In this document: piece by piece, positions 34,398-42,989 of the stretch
Position numbering within the stretch: position 1 is the stretch's first letter
Layout: every line of letters begins with the position of its first letter
Assembly: GCA_040768925.1 (NCBI GenBank)
Contig: JAXGLZ010000003.1
Coordinates: 124,001 to 188,000 of the forward strand
Source: CALNBC01 sp040768925
GTDB lineage: Bacteria; Bacillota; Clostridia; Christensenellales; CALWSW01
Direction of reading: 5' to 3'
DNA length: 64,000 bases
The notes under the pieces: model-generated
Seen by the model: only the letters and a program-made list of their open reading frames with translations
The model's database searches: none
Told to the model about the DNA's origin: nothing
Made by a program: the position numbers and the translations under genes

Positions 34398-35105
34398 CTA
34401 ATTTAATAAATAAAGGATCCTGCCGCAGTTGTCGCACTCGACGAGTTCCTGCTCCCGAAGCCTTCTGTCCGCCACCGCGGGAAGCTCCATGTTGCAGCCG
34501 GAGCATTTGTTGCCCACGACCTCCACAACGGCAAGGGCATGGTTGCGCTTTACCTGGCGGTAAGCCTCCAAAAGCTGGGGGTCGACCGCCTTGGCCAAAG
34601 CGGCGGCCGCTTCTTTTGCGGTCTTGAGGCTTTCCTGGGCGTCGGCGCGCTCTTTTTCCACCGTCGCCTTCAGCTCGTCGTATTCCTTCCTGGCTTTGGC
34701 GATTCTGACGCGCATATCCGAAAGCTGGGTCTCCTCCTTTTCAAGGGCGTGAACCAGCTGGGCGAATTCCCTGCGTTCCTGTGCGATGCGCGTGGTGAGC
34801 TGATCAAAATACTGGGAAAATTTGGCAAGCTCTTCCGGGTCATCCTTGTCGGCCGCTTCGAATTTCGCAATGCCGTCTTTATAGCGCTTCTCGTAAAGGT
34901 CAAAGCGTTCAGCGGTCGCGTCGATCGTCTTTCTCCTGCTTTCGACAGCAGCCATCATGCGCTGGAGAACGCGCTTCTGGTCCTCCAAAAATTGGCGAAC
35001 CTTGGCAAAGCGCTTGCTGGCGGGGGTGTTTTTCAGGTTTGCCTCCAGCTTGTCATACTGTATGTCGGCCTCCTGATAGTTAAGCAGGGCTTCCATATTG
35101 TTCAA
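34398..35105 (-). CDS. Coiled-coil zinc-ribbon protein (DUF164/C4-type)
   Basis: About 235 residues. Long coiled coil over residues 5-170 (KLEANLKNTPASKRFAKVRQ, REFAQLVHALEKEETQLSDM) followed by a C-terminal zinc ribbon CSGCNMELP .. VECDNCGRILYL. Start taken as the TTG at 35105, eight bases after GAGG; ATG at 35096 is the alternative. It starts 12 bases after the Nif3-family stop. In Firmicutes this family often sits here next to rnpB and is thought to act with nucleic acids or ribosomes, but no activity is settled. Confidence 0.88.
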   Translation of the reverse strand: MNNMEALLNYQEADIQYDKLEANLKNTPASKRFAKVRQFLEDQKRVLQRMMAAVESRRKTIDATAERFDLYEKRYKDGIAKFEAADKDDPEELAKFSQYFDQLTTRIAQERREFAQLVHALEKEETQLSDMRVRIAKARKEYDELKATVEKERADAQESLKTAKEAAAALAKAVDPQLLEAYRQVKRNHALAVVEVVGNKCSGCNMELPAVADRRLREQELVECDNCGRILYLLN

Positions 35106-35116
35106 TGAACATACCT

Positions 35117-35926
35117 CTATTCCACTGCGTTCCCCGCGGTCCAAAAAACGTCGTTTTCATCCGCAAGGCACAGTACAGTCATGATATCCGACTTACATTG
35201 TAGCGCATTCAAATGTGCTTGTAAACCTTGAATTAACTGGGCCATCGCCGGCCGCTCCGTCGAAAAATGCCCGGCGTCGACCACCGCGATGCCCGCTTCC
35301 GCCGCTTCCGCTGCCGCGTGATACTTGGCGTCCCCGGTCAGGATCGCGTCCGCGCCGGCGGCTTTTGCCTCCATCGCAAGGAACATTCCGGACCCCGAGA
35401 CGATGGCGAGCTTCCTGATTGGCTTCTGCGGGTCCCCTGCGGCGCGGATGGTTTTTGCGTTCAGCGCTTTTTTGATCCTTTTCGTCAGCTCCTTCAGCGT
35501 CATTTCCTTTTCCAGATCGCCGACCCGGCCCATTCCGTCCGCCGTCAGGGGCTTCGGGTCGACCAGGCCCAGCGCCGCGGCCAGATAAGCGTTGGTTCCG
35601 CCCTCCGCGCAATCGAAATTCGTGTGGGCGGCAAAATGCGAAATGCCGTTTTTAACCATCAGCAGGATGGCCCGGGATTCGCCCGTGCTGCCGTTTAGCC
35701 TCTTGATGCCGGAAAGCATGACCGGGTGGTGGGTGACGACCAGATCCGCGCCCGCGTTTTTCGCCTGGATCGCCACGTCTTCGGTCAGATCCAGCGCAAA
35801 GAGTATTTTTTTGTATTCCTCGCTGCCGCAGTCGATCAGCATACCCACGTTGTCCCAACCTTCCGCGAGCCGCGCCGGGGCGATGCGTTCCATCGCTTCA
35901 AGGAACTGTTCTTTCATCAAATACAT
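35117..35926 (-). CDS. Nif3-like dinuclear metal center protein
   Basis: 269 residues from the ATG at 35926 (RBS AGGAGAC). NIF3/GTP cyclohydrolase-I-type 2 family: NVGMLIDCG, LVVTHHPVMLSGIK (paired histidines), SHFAAHTNFD, DAGHFSTERP. The motifs bind two metal ions in a hexameric toroid; the family probably has hydrolase activity of unsettled substrate. Its start overlaps the end of trmK by 29 bases, so translation is coupled, matching the common Firmicute order trmK-nif3. Confidence 0.93.
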   Translation of the reverse strand: MYLMKEQFLEAMERIAPARLAEGWDNVGMLIDCGSEEYKKILFALDLTEDVAIQAKNAGADLVVTHHPVMLSGIKRLNGSTGESRAILLMVKNGISHFAAHTNFDCAEGGTNAYLAAALGLVDPKPLTADGMGRVGDLEKEMTLKELTKRIKKALNAKTIRAAGDPQKPIRKLAIVSGSGMFLAMEAKAAGADAILTGDAKYHAAAEAAEAGIAVVDAGHFSTERPAMAQLIQGLQAHLNALQCKSDIMTVLCLADENDVFWTAGNAVE

Positions 35927-36656
35927 GCTGTCTCCTCTTCGTTTCCGCCCTGTCCGCCGCTTTGGCATACGCTTCCGCCCTGGCCTTAAGGCCCAGGATC
36001 ACTTCCGGCGGCGCCTGGGTTTCGGCGGCGAGACTTCCAAGCCCCCCGGCGCTCCTGCGCAGGCTCTCGCAAAGCAAAGGGTCCCCCCTTTGCCACAAAA
36101 GCGGGCCGATCTCGTCCGCAAGCTCTTCGGGGATATCTTCCGCCTGCTCGTATTGACCTTTTGCGACGGTCATCATTTCGAATATCCTGCCGTTTTCCTT
36201 GACCATGCGCTCTTCCAAAACGTGAAAGCCGTTTTCCCGCAGGAATTTTCGAAGGTCCCCGATCTGCTGCATGGGCTGAAGCGCCAGCGGAATGCTGGCT
36301 GCAATCTGGGGGGCGGCTCGGAGGATGGAGGCGATCAGCCTTCCGCCCATTCCGGCGATCACCGCGGCCCCGGCTTCCCCCGGCAAAAGCGCCGTAAGCC
36401 CGTCGCCCTGCCTGGGGATCAGCCTGCCGGCCAGCCCCAGGGACTGGGCAAGCCTTGCCGCCTTTTCGGCCGCGCTGGGGCTGACGTCCACCGCGATCGC
36501 CTTTTTGCAGGCTCCATTCAGCAGCAAATGGGCGCAAAGCAGCCCGTGGTCGCTGCCGATGTCCGCGATCACGTCCGCGCCAGGCAGCATCTCGGCCAGG
36601 GCAGTCAGCCTGGCCGTCGTGTTCTTTGCGTTCTTTTCCCGGGTATTCGTGTCCAT
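35898..36656 (-). CDS. trmK: tRNA (adenine-N1) methyltransferase TrmK
   Basis: 252 residues from the ATG at 36656; no good RBS, so initiation may be weak. SAM-binding motif I is VIADIGSDHGLLCAHLL, followed by AIAVDVSPSAAEKAARLAQ and the catalytic-face block AAVIAGMGGRLIASIL; LALQPMQQIGDLRKFL is also typical. TrmK methylates A22 in the D loop of tRNAs. Usually preceded by rpoD; here an HlyD-like gene lies upstream instead. Confidence 0.92.
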   Translation of the reverse strand: MDTNTREKNAKNTTARLTALAEMLPGADVIADIGSDHGLLCAHLLLNGACKKAIAVDVSPSAAEKAARLAQSLGLAGRLIPRQGDGLTALLPGEAGAAVIAGMGGRLIASILRAAPQIAASIPLALQPMQQIGDLRKFLRENGFHVLEERMVKENGRIFEMMTVAKGQYEQAEDIPEELADEIGPLLWQRGDPLLCESLRRSAGGLGSLAAETQAPPEVILGLKARAEAYAKAADRAETKRRQHVFDERTVP

Positions 36657-36751
36657 ATGTCTATTAAACAGGCAAAAGGAACGCCAGTCAAGCGTTCCCG
36701 GGATAATTCCACTTACCTTAAATTTTACCCGATCGGCCCTTGCGCAAACGG

Positions 36752-37891
36752 TCAGCCGTACAGCTCGGCGCGCATGCCTTCGCTGTATCTGTCCGGATAA
36801 AGGACCGCGGTTTCGCCGATCCCGATTCCGGAGGTTACGGCCACCACGCCGCCCTGTTCGAGGGCGGTCGTCACATCCCTGCGCTCCAGGCTGCCTTCGT
36901 TGTTGAGGATCAGCACGTATTCGCCGGAATTGTCCTCGCCCAGGCATTCCACGGGCAGCAGGCAGACGTCCAGCGCGGACTCAAGCGTGGCGACGATGGT
37001 GATGTCCCCGTTTGCCGTAAAGCCCGTCTCCGGCTTGATGTAAAGCACGTTGCCATCCTTTTCAACAACCCAGCCGGACCAGTTCAATCCGTTGCAGATC
37101 AGGGTGACCTCGTCGTCCGCCTCGATGCTGCCGGTGGTGTCGATGGCGGTGATCAGCCCGCCGTGGACATTGCCCGCAACGGCCAGCACGTCGCCCTCCT
37201 TCACCTCGGCCCCGGCCGTAACGCCCACGGAAAGCACGCTGCCGGAAACGGAGGAAAACACGTCAAGGCTGGCGAGCCGGGCGTTCAGCTCATCCCTCCA
37301 GCCAATGAGCCTCTGCTTTTCCGCGTCATCGGGCGCGCCGCCCTGATTCGCTTCCGCCTGGGTATTCGCGTTCGGCGAAAACACCGCGCTGGCGCTGGCG
37401 GAAATGTAGGAAGCGACCGCTTCGTTCAGCTGGGCGTATTCGATGCCCACGCTCTGGGCAAGGGCTCTGGCGCTTTCCGCATTGGCAAGGGCGATGGAAA
37501 GCGCCTGGCGCAGTGCGTCCTCCTGCGGACCCGTTGGATCCGCGTCCGCCGAAACCGCCGCCTGGCCGCTGTTTTCCAGGTTTCTGAGGGCCGTTTCCAC
37601 GGCCTGAAGCTCCTGTGAAAGCTCCTGTGCGGAAAGGGTGATCACCGTGTCCCCGGCGCTGATGGAATCCCCTGCCGAAATGGCGACGGAGCCGACGGTG
37701 CCGTTTTGGGTGCAGACCACGTTGTGCCTTTCATTCGGTATGTATTCCCCAAAAAGGCTTTCCGTCCGCACAAGGTCGCCCCTTGTGACCGCGGCGCCCT
37801 GAACCACAACAGGCTGCAAAAACACCGCCACAAGCGCGGCCCCGACAAGCGCAAGGGATAAAAGCCCTCCTATGAGCACGCCTTTTTTCAT
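36752..37891 (-). CDS. HlyD-like periplasmic adaptor protein
   Basis: 379 residues. N-terminal signal anchor (GVLIGGLLSLALVGAALVAVFL), then a barrel-sandwich half motif (VCTQNGTVGSVAISAGDSIS), a long alpha-helical hairpin (about 85-200) rich in Ala/Gln/Glu, the second sandwich half (VSGSVLSVGVTAGAEVKEGDVLAVAG) and beta domains ending VVAVTSGIGIGETAVLYPD. This is the plan of HlyD/RND adaptors, which link an inner-membrane exporter to the outside. No ABC ATPase or permease adjoins it, so the partner transporter is elsewhere or lost. Good RBS GGGAGG. Divergent from argC. Confidence 0.85.
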   Translation of the reverse strand: MKKGVLIGGLLSLALVGAALVAVFLQPVVVQGAAVTRGDLVRTESLFGEYIPNERHNVVCTQNGTVGSVAISAGDSISAGDTVITLSAQELSQELQAVETALRNLENSGQAAVSADADPTGPQEDALRQALSIALANAESARALAQSVGIEYAQLNEAVASYISASASAVFSPNANTQAEANQGGAPDDAEKQRLIGWRDELNARLASLDVFSSVSGSVLSVGVTAGAEVKEGDVLAVAGNVHGGLITAIDTTGSIEADDEVTLICNGLNWSGWVVEKDGNVLYIKPETGFTANGDITIVATLESALDVCLLPVECLGEDNSGEYVLILNNEGSLERRDVTTALEQGGVVAVTSGIGIGETAVLYPDRYSEGMRAELYG

Positions 37892-37978
37892 AAAATTCTA
37901 CCTCCCGAGTCGTTTCTCCCGAAATTATGCGCAAAAAAACATCATTGTATTCAACGCCGAAAAAACGCAAGATTGTTC

Positions 37979-38016
37979 TTGCATTATTTTGCATGTCGAT
38001 GTATATTTATTTATAC
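37979..38016 (+). promoter_or_regulatory. argC promoter with candidate ARG box
   Basis: TTGCAT, 17-base spacer, TATATT (37979-38007). Overlapping the -10 is the dyad GTATA-N6-TATAC at 38001-38016, close to the ARG-box pattern TGAATAWWWWTATTCA. Arginine-loaded ArgR bound here would block the promoter of the arg operon. Confidence 0.55.
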
Positions 38017-38053
38017 GATTTCAGGCATCAGCCCATGTTTTTGAGGTGTTTTC

Positions 38054-39094
38054 ATGATTAAGGCAGGCATCGCGGGCGCGACGGGTTACGTCGGTTTGGA
38101 GCTTACGCGGATTCTTTCGGCCCATCCGGGGGTTTCTTTGGTAAACCTTTCTTCCCGGTCCGGCGCTGGGCAGAAAATGAGCAGTGTATATTCTTCCCTT
38201 GCGGGTTACGATTTACCCAAGGTCTTTCCCACGGACGCGAACGAGCTGGCAGATGCCTGCGACGTGGTTTTCACCGCCCTTCCCCACGCGGCGTCGGCAG
38301 GCCTTGCCGCCGAGCTTTATTCAAAGGGCGCGGTCGTGATCGATATGAGCGCGGACTTCCGCTATGACGACGAAGAGGTTTATTCCCGGTGGTACGGCGT
38401 CGCCCACCCCTGCCCGGGGCTGATGAAGCAGGCGGTTTACGGCCTGCCCGAGCTTTATCGGGAAAAAATCGCGCGTTCGGGGATCATCGCCAACCCGGGG
38501 TGCTACACCACCTGCGCGATCCTCGCCCTGGCCCCCCTGGTCAAAAACCGGCTGATCGATCCTTCGTCGATCATCATCGACGCGAAATCCGGGGCGACCG
38601 GCGCCGGCCGCTCCCTCGCGGCAGACAGGCTGCTGACCGAGCTTTCCGGCAACTGCAAGGCCTATGCCGTCGCCAAGCACAGGCATACCTCCGAAATCGA
38701 GCAGGAGCTTTCCAAGCTCGGCGGCTGCGAGATCATCCTAAACTTCACGCCGCACCTTCTGCCCATCAACCGGGGGATCATCGCGACGAGCTACGCCAAC
38801 CTTTTGGGAAATCGCCGCGCGAAGGAGTTGCTTGACGCGTTTTGCGAATTCTACGCCGGGGAACCCTTCGTCACCGTGCTTCCCGAAGATTCGCTGCCGG
38901 AACTCAAGCACGTTGTGGGCACCAACCGGGCTTGCATCGGCCTGGTGGCGGACGAGCGAACGAACCGGGTGATCGTAGTTTCCGCGCTGGATAATCTGAT
39001 CAAGGGCGCGGCGGGCCAGGCCGTTCAGAATATGAACCTCGTCTTCGGCCTTCCCGAAACCGAAGGGCTGAACACCCTGCCCTGGACCATCTGA
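38054..39094 (+). CDS. argC: N-acetyl-gamma-glutamyl-phosphate reductase
   Basis: 346 residues. NADP-binding start GIAGATGYVGLELTRIL, catalytic cysteine in IANPGCYTTCAILAL, and GTNRACIGLVADERTNRVIV near the end. It reduces N-acetylglutamyl-phosphate to the semialdehyde, the third step of arginine synthesis. First gene of argCBDF; the ATG follows GAGGTG. Confidence 0.97.
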   Translation: MIKAGIAGATGYVGLELTRILSAHPGVSLVNLSSRSGAGQKMSSVYSSLAGYDLPKVFPTDANELADACDVVFTALPHAASAGLAAELYSKGAVVIDMSADFRYDDEEVYSRWYGVAHPCPGLMKQAVYGLPELYREKIARSGIIANPGCYTTCAILALAPLVKNRLIDPSSIIIDAKSGATGAGRSLAADRLLTELSGNCKAYAVAKHRHTSEIEQELSKLGGCEIILNFTPHLLPINRGIIATSYANLLGNRRAKELLDAFCEFYAGEPFVTVLPEDSLPELKHVVGTNRACIGLVADERTNRVIVVSALDNLIKGAAGQAVQNMNLVFGLPETEGLNTLPWTI

Positions 39095-39104
39095 AAGGAG
39101 CATT

Positions 39105-40007
39105 ATGGTTAAAAATATAGACGTACTGTTTGAAAAAGCGGGCATCCTCATCGAGGCGCTGCCCTACATTCAACGGCTTTACGGCAAGACCGTGGTCATC
39201 AAATACGGCGGCAACGCCATGATGAACGACGGCCTGACCCAAAAAATCCTTCAGGACATCACCCTTTTGAAGTTCATCGGCATGAACCCCATCGTCGTCC
39301 ACGGCGGCGGGCCGGACATCAACGCCCAGCTCAAGCTGATGCAGATCGAACCGAAGTTCCACAACGGCCTGCGCGTCACGGACGAGGACACCATGGGCGC
39401 CGTTCAGATGGTGCTGACCGGCAAGATCAACGTGGATATCGTCGCAAAGCTGAACGCCCTTGGCGGCAAAGCCATCGGGTTGAACGGCAAGGACGCGAAG
39501 CTGATCGAGGTCGAAAAGCTGCCTCCCCAAAACGGAGTGGACCTTGGATTCGTGGGCAGCATCACGAAGATCAACACCAAGCTGCTGAACCTGCTGGCGG
39601 GGGACGAATACATCCCCGTTATCGCCCCCATCGGCTGCGGGCCGGAGGGCGAAAGCTTCAACATCAACGCGGACACCGTGGCCGGGGCCGTCGCGGCCGG
39701 GCTCAAGGCGGAAAAACTGATCTTTTTGACGGATATCGATGGCATCCGCTCCGACCCGAAGGACCCGGATTCTTTGATCTACCACATCGGCGTGGCGGAG
39801 GTGCAGAAGCTGGTGGAGGACGGCACGGTCGCCGGCGGCATGATCCCGAAGGTAAGAGGCTGCATCGACGCCATCGAGCACGGCGTCAACCGGACGCACA
39901 TTTTAAACGGCACGATCCCCCATCCCATCCTGCTGGAAATCTTCACGGATTCCGGAATCGGCACCATGGTGACGGGCGAATGGCCAAAAAGCGACAAATA
40001 TATGTGA
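39105..40007 (+). CDS. argB: Acetylglutamate kinase
   Basis: 300 residues with the amino-acid kinase fold: VVIKYGGNAMMNDG (phosphate grip), VVHGGGPDINAQL, and AGGMIPKVRGCIDAIEHGV near the C-terminus. It phosphorylates N-acetylglutamate with ATP. The N-terminal helix (residues 1-25) is characteristic of arginine-inhibited hexameric enzymes, so feedback control is plausible. Ten bases after argC. Confidence 0.97.
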   Translation: MVKNIDVLFEKAGILIEALPYIQRLYGKTVVIKYGGNAMMNDGLTQKILQDITLLKFIGMNPIVVHGGGPDINAQLKLMQIEPKFHNGLRVTDEDTMGAVQMVLTGKINVDIVAKLNALGGKAIGLNGKDAKLIEVEKLPPQNGVDLGFVGSITKINTKLLNLLAGDEYIPVIAPIGCGPEGESFNINADTVAGAVAAGLKAEKLIFLTDIDGIRSDPKDPDSLIYHIGVAEVQKLVEDGTVAGGMIPKVRGCIDAIEHGVNRTHILNGTIPHPILLEIFTDSGIGTMVTGEWPKSDKYM

Positions 40008-40014
40008 GGCTTCT

Positions 40015-41208
40015 ATGGATATCAATGCATTGATGGCGGCGGATAAGGCGCATTATATGAACACCTTCGGCCGGCGCATCCCCCTTTGCTTTGAGCGGGG
40101 CGAGGGCTGCACCCTTTTTGACCAGGAGGGCAAGGCGTATCTGGACTTTTTGGGCGGGATCGCGGTGAATTCCCTGGGTTACGGCGAGGCGGGGTTCATC
40201 GGCGCTGTTGAAAGCCAGCTCAAAAAGCTGATCCACTGCTCGAACTATTTTTACAACGAGCCCCAAACCCTGCTTGCCCAGGCTCTTTGCCAAAATTCCT
40301 GCGCGGACAAAGCGTTTTTTACCAACAGCGGCGCGGAAGCGAACGAGGGCGCGATGAAGCTCGCACGGGCGTATTTCTTCAAAAAAGGGCAGCCGCGGGA
40401 GGGGTTCGTTTCCGCACTCCATTCTTTCCACGGCCGCACGATCGCCACCGTGACGGCCACAGGCCAGGAAAAATACCAAAAACCCTTCGCCCCCCTTCTG
40501 CCCGGGGTGCGTCACGTTCCCTTCAACGACAAAGAATCGCTCAAAGCCGCGGTTACGGAGCAAACTGCGGGGCTGATCCTCGAATGCATTCAGGGCGAAG
40601 GCGGGGTCTGGCCGGCGGATGCCGAGTACCTGCAATTTGCCCGGGAACTTTGCGACAAAACCGGAGCCCTTCTGATTCTGGACGAGGTCCAGACCGGCAT
40701 GGGCCGCACGGGGAAGCTTTTCTGCCACCAGCATTACGGCGTGGAGCCGGACGTCTTCACCCTTGCCAAAGCCCTGGGCAACGGCCTGCCCATCGGCGCC
40801 GTGCTTGCCAAGGATTTTTGCGCCGCTTTTGAGCCGGGGGACCACGGAACCACCTTTGGCGGCAATCCCCTTTGCTGCGCCGCCGGGCTTTACGTGGTGA
40901 ACAGGATCACCGCGCCCGGCTTCCTCGAAGCCGTCTGCGAAAAAGGGGCCGGGCTCAAAGCCACCCTTTTTGCGCTGATGACGGAATGCCCGAAGATCGT
41001 GGACGTCCGCGGAACCGGCCTGATGCTCGGCGTCCAGCTGAGCGAAAGCTGCCCGGTGAAGGAAGTCACGGCAAAGCTCAGGGAACTGGGCTTCGTCGCC
41101 GGCACCGCGGACAGCAACACCCTGCGCTTGCTTCCGCCGCTGATTATGGAAGAGCGCGCGCTGCTTTCGATTGTTCCCGCGATCAAAACTGCTGTTTCGG
41201 AGGTTTGA
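40015..41208 (+). CDS. argD: Acetylornithine aminotransferase
   Basis: 397 residues, class III PLP aminotransferase: FTNSGAEANEGAMKLARAYF, SFHGRTIATVTATGQ, LILDEVQTGMGRTGKLFCHQ, and the PLP lysine in FTLAKALGNGLPIG. It converts N-acetylglutamate semialdehyde to N-acetylornithine. Seven bases after argB. Confidence 0.96.
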   Translation: MDINALMAADKAHYMNTFGRRIPLCFERGEGCTLFDQEGKAYLDFLGGIAVNSLGYGEAGFIGAVESQLKKLIHCSNYFYNEPQTLLAQALCQNSCADKAFFTNSGAEANEGAMKLARAYFFKKGQPREGFVSALHSFHGRTIATVTATGQEKYQKPFAPLLPGVRHVPFNDKESLKAAVTEQTAGLILECIQGEGGVWPADAEYLQFARELCDKTGALLILDEVQTGMGRTGKLFCHQHYGVEPDVFTLAKALGNGLPIGAVLAKDFCAAFEPGDHGTTFGGNPLCCAAGLYVVNRITAPGFLEAVCEKGAGLKATLFALMTECPKIVDVRGTGLMLGVQLSESCPVKEVTAKLRELGFVAGTADSNTLRLLPPLIMEERALLSIVPAIKTAVSEV

Positions 41209-41211
41209 ATC

Positions 41212-42177
41212 ATGGATCTTTTTAATTATGTTCCGGAAGCGAAATTCGGCCAAAATCATCTGCTGACCCTTCAGGATTATTCCAGAGACGAGATCCTCAC
41301 GGTGCTTTCCACAGCCGCAAAGCTGAAGTCGGACATGAAAAAAGGCATCCGCCTTCCCCTGCTTTTCGGCAAGACCCTGGCCATGATCTTCACCAAATCC
41401 TCCACAAGGACGCGGGTTTCCTTTGAAACGGGGATTTACCAGCTTGGCGGAATCGGCATGTTCCTTTCCGGGAACGACATCCAGCTCGGCCGCGGCGAAC
41501 CCATCGAGGACACCGCGAAAGTCCTCGGCCGAATGGTGGACGGGATCATGATCCGCACCTTCAAGCAAAGCGACGTTGTTGGCCTTGCCCGGCATTCGGG
41601 CGTCCCCGTTATCAACGGCCTGACGGACGAATGCCACCCCTGCCAGGCCCTGGCGGACCTTTTGACCTATTACGAACATATCGGCGATTTTTCCGGCAAA
41701 CTGGCCTTTGTGGGGGACGGAAACAACGTGGCCGCCTCCCTGCTGGTCCTCTGCACAAAGCTGGGGATGGACATTTCCGTCGCCTGCCCCAAAGGGTACG
41801 AGCCGGATCCGAAATACCTTAACTTTGCCCTTAACAACGCAAAATTCAGCGGCAGCAAAGTGGCGGTCACCACCGAACCGGAGGAAGCCGTTTGGGGCGC
41901 GAACTGCGTCTATACGGACGTTTGGGCCTCCATGGGCCAGGAGGAGGAGGCCGCAAAGCGGATCGCCGCGTTTTTTGGGAAGTACTGCGTGACCAATGCG
42001 CTTTGCGCCCTGGCGGACAAGGATTTTATCTTCCAGCACTGCCTGCCCGCCCACAGGGGCGAAGAGGTTATGCCCGAGGTGATCGACGGCCCCCATTCCG
42101 TTATTTTCGACGAGGCGGAAAACCGCCTGCACGCCCAGAAGGCCGTGATGGCCCTTCTGATGGGTAAACTCTCATGA
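41212..42177 (+). CDS. argF: Ornithine carbamoyltransferase
   Basis: 321 residues. Carbamoyl-phosphate site SSTRTRVSFETGIYQLGG, ornithine-side motifs DGLTDECHPCQALADLLT and FQHCLPAHRGEEV. It forms citrulline from ornithine and carbamoyl phosphate. Three bases after argD and overlapping the GNAT gene start by four (ATGA), a sign of coupling. Confidence 0.96.
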   Translation: MDLFNYVPEAKFGQNHLLTLQDYSRDEILTVLSTAAKLKSDMKKGIRLPLLFGKTLAMIFTKSSTRTRVSFETGIYQLGGIGMFLSGNDIQLGRGEPIEDTAKVLGRMVDGIMIRTFKQSDVVGLARHSGVPVINGLTDECHPCQALADLLTYYEHIGDFSGKLAFVGDGNNVAASLLVLCTKLGMDISVACPKGYEPDPKYLNFALNNAKFSGSKVAVTTEPEEAVWGANCVYTDVWASMGQEEEAAKRIAAFFGKYCVTNALCALADKDFIFQHCLPAHRGEEVMPEVIDGPHSVIFDEAENRLHAQKAVMALLMGKLS

Positions 42178-42707
42178 TCCCCGCAACAAAAACGGCGGTG
42201 CGCCCCGCCACGGCGGAAGACGCGCCCGCCATCCACAGCATAACCCAGGCTGCTTTCAAAAAGCTGCTTTCGGAGCCGGGCAGCGCGAAAACCCTGAAGG
42301 CCTTGCAGGAAACCGAGGAAGACATTCTGAAAGACCTTGGCGAAAAGCGCGTGCTTATGTGCGAGCAGGACGGAGGGCCCGTGGGGAGCATACGCTATCA
42401 TGTGGTCCTGGGAAACATCGCGTACATCAGCCGTTTCGGCGTCCTTCCGGAAGCCCAGGGCCGCGGCATCGGCGGCGCGCTGATCGACGCGGTCGCGGCG
42501 GAGTGCCGGGAACGGGGCCTGCGGGCGATGGTGCTGCACACGTCCTCGGCGGTGCTGTCCAGCATGCGGTTTTATTACAAAATGCAGTTTTTCGTCGCCG
42601 GCGTTTGCACGGACCGCGGCTATTACCGGGCGATTCTGGTGCGGGAGCTGGACCGCCCCGGGCAAATCGTCGATTACGCGGAACTGTTCAAAAACAGCGG
42701 GCTTTGA
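42174..42707 (+). CDS. GNAT N-acetyltransferase in the arg operon
   Basis: 177 residues. GNAT signature AYISRFGVLPEAQGRGIGGALIDAV preceded by VGSIRYHVVLGN; tail FYYKMQFFVAGVCTDRGYY. The start overlaps argF by ATGA. The operon lacks argJ and argA, which would normally make or recycle N-acetylglutamate, so this enzyme is a candidate acetylglutamate synthase of the short single-domain type (inference); a different amine target cannot be excluded. No amino-acid-kinase domain is present, unlike classical ArgA. Confidence 0.8.
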   Translation: MIPATKTAVRPATAEDAPAIHSITQAAFKKLLSEPGSAKTLKALQETEEDILKDLGEKRVLMCEQDGGPVGSIRYHVVLGNIAYISRFGVLPEAQGRGIGGALIDAVAAECRERGLRAMVLHTSSAVLSSMRFYYKMQFFVAGVCTDRGYYRAILVRELDRPGQIVDYAELFKNSGL

Positions 42708-42774
42708 GCGTAACCGGCGGGGGACCGCGCGTTTTTCCGGCAATACCGGCAACCGAACGATCCGCGCCGCGCCC

Positions 42775-42803
42775 TTGACAGCGCGCCTTCGCCGCTTTAT
42801 ACT
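42775..42803 (+). promoter_or_regulatory. Promoter of the TPP riboswitch-thiT unit
   Basis: TTGACA, 17-base spacer, TATACT; strong sigma-A match 20 bases before the riboswitch. Confidence 0.8.
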
Positions 42804-42820
42804 TAAAAAAATTAAATTTG

Positions 42821-42905
42821 ACCGCTAGGGGAGCCGGCAATCCGGCTGAGATCGCATCTGCGGACCCTTGGAACCTGTTAGTTAACACTATCGTAGGGAA
42901 GCGGC
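42821..42905 (+). promoter_or_regulatory. TPP riboswitch (THI element)
   Basis: Classic THI box: CCGCTAGGGGAGCC, GGCTGAGATCGCATCTGCGG, ACCCTTGGAACCTGTTAG, TTAACACTATCGTAGGGAAG closing to AGCGG. The pyrophosphate- and pyrimidine-sensing loops are intact. Binding thiamine pyrophosphate should favour the terminator at 42933 and switch thiT off. Confidence 0.97.
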
Positions 42906-42932
42906 ACAAACGCGCATCGTCTGTGTTGTTTC

Positions 42933-42966
42933 CCCGCAGGTATTTAAGCCTGCGGGTCTTTCTTTT
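42933..42966 (+). terminator. Riboswitch-controlled terminator
   Basis: CCCGCAGG / CCTGCGGG stem followed by TCTTTCTTTT between riboswitch and thiT. Confidence 0.8.
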
Positions 42967-42989
42967 CCCGCGGTCGCAGGAGGTTTAAC

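Noticed and set aside
39943..42132. 729-codon open frame antisense to argD/argF.
   Set aside because: High-GC shadow of strongly supported arg genes; no start signal and no recognisable protein.
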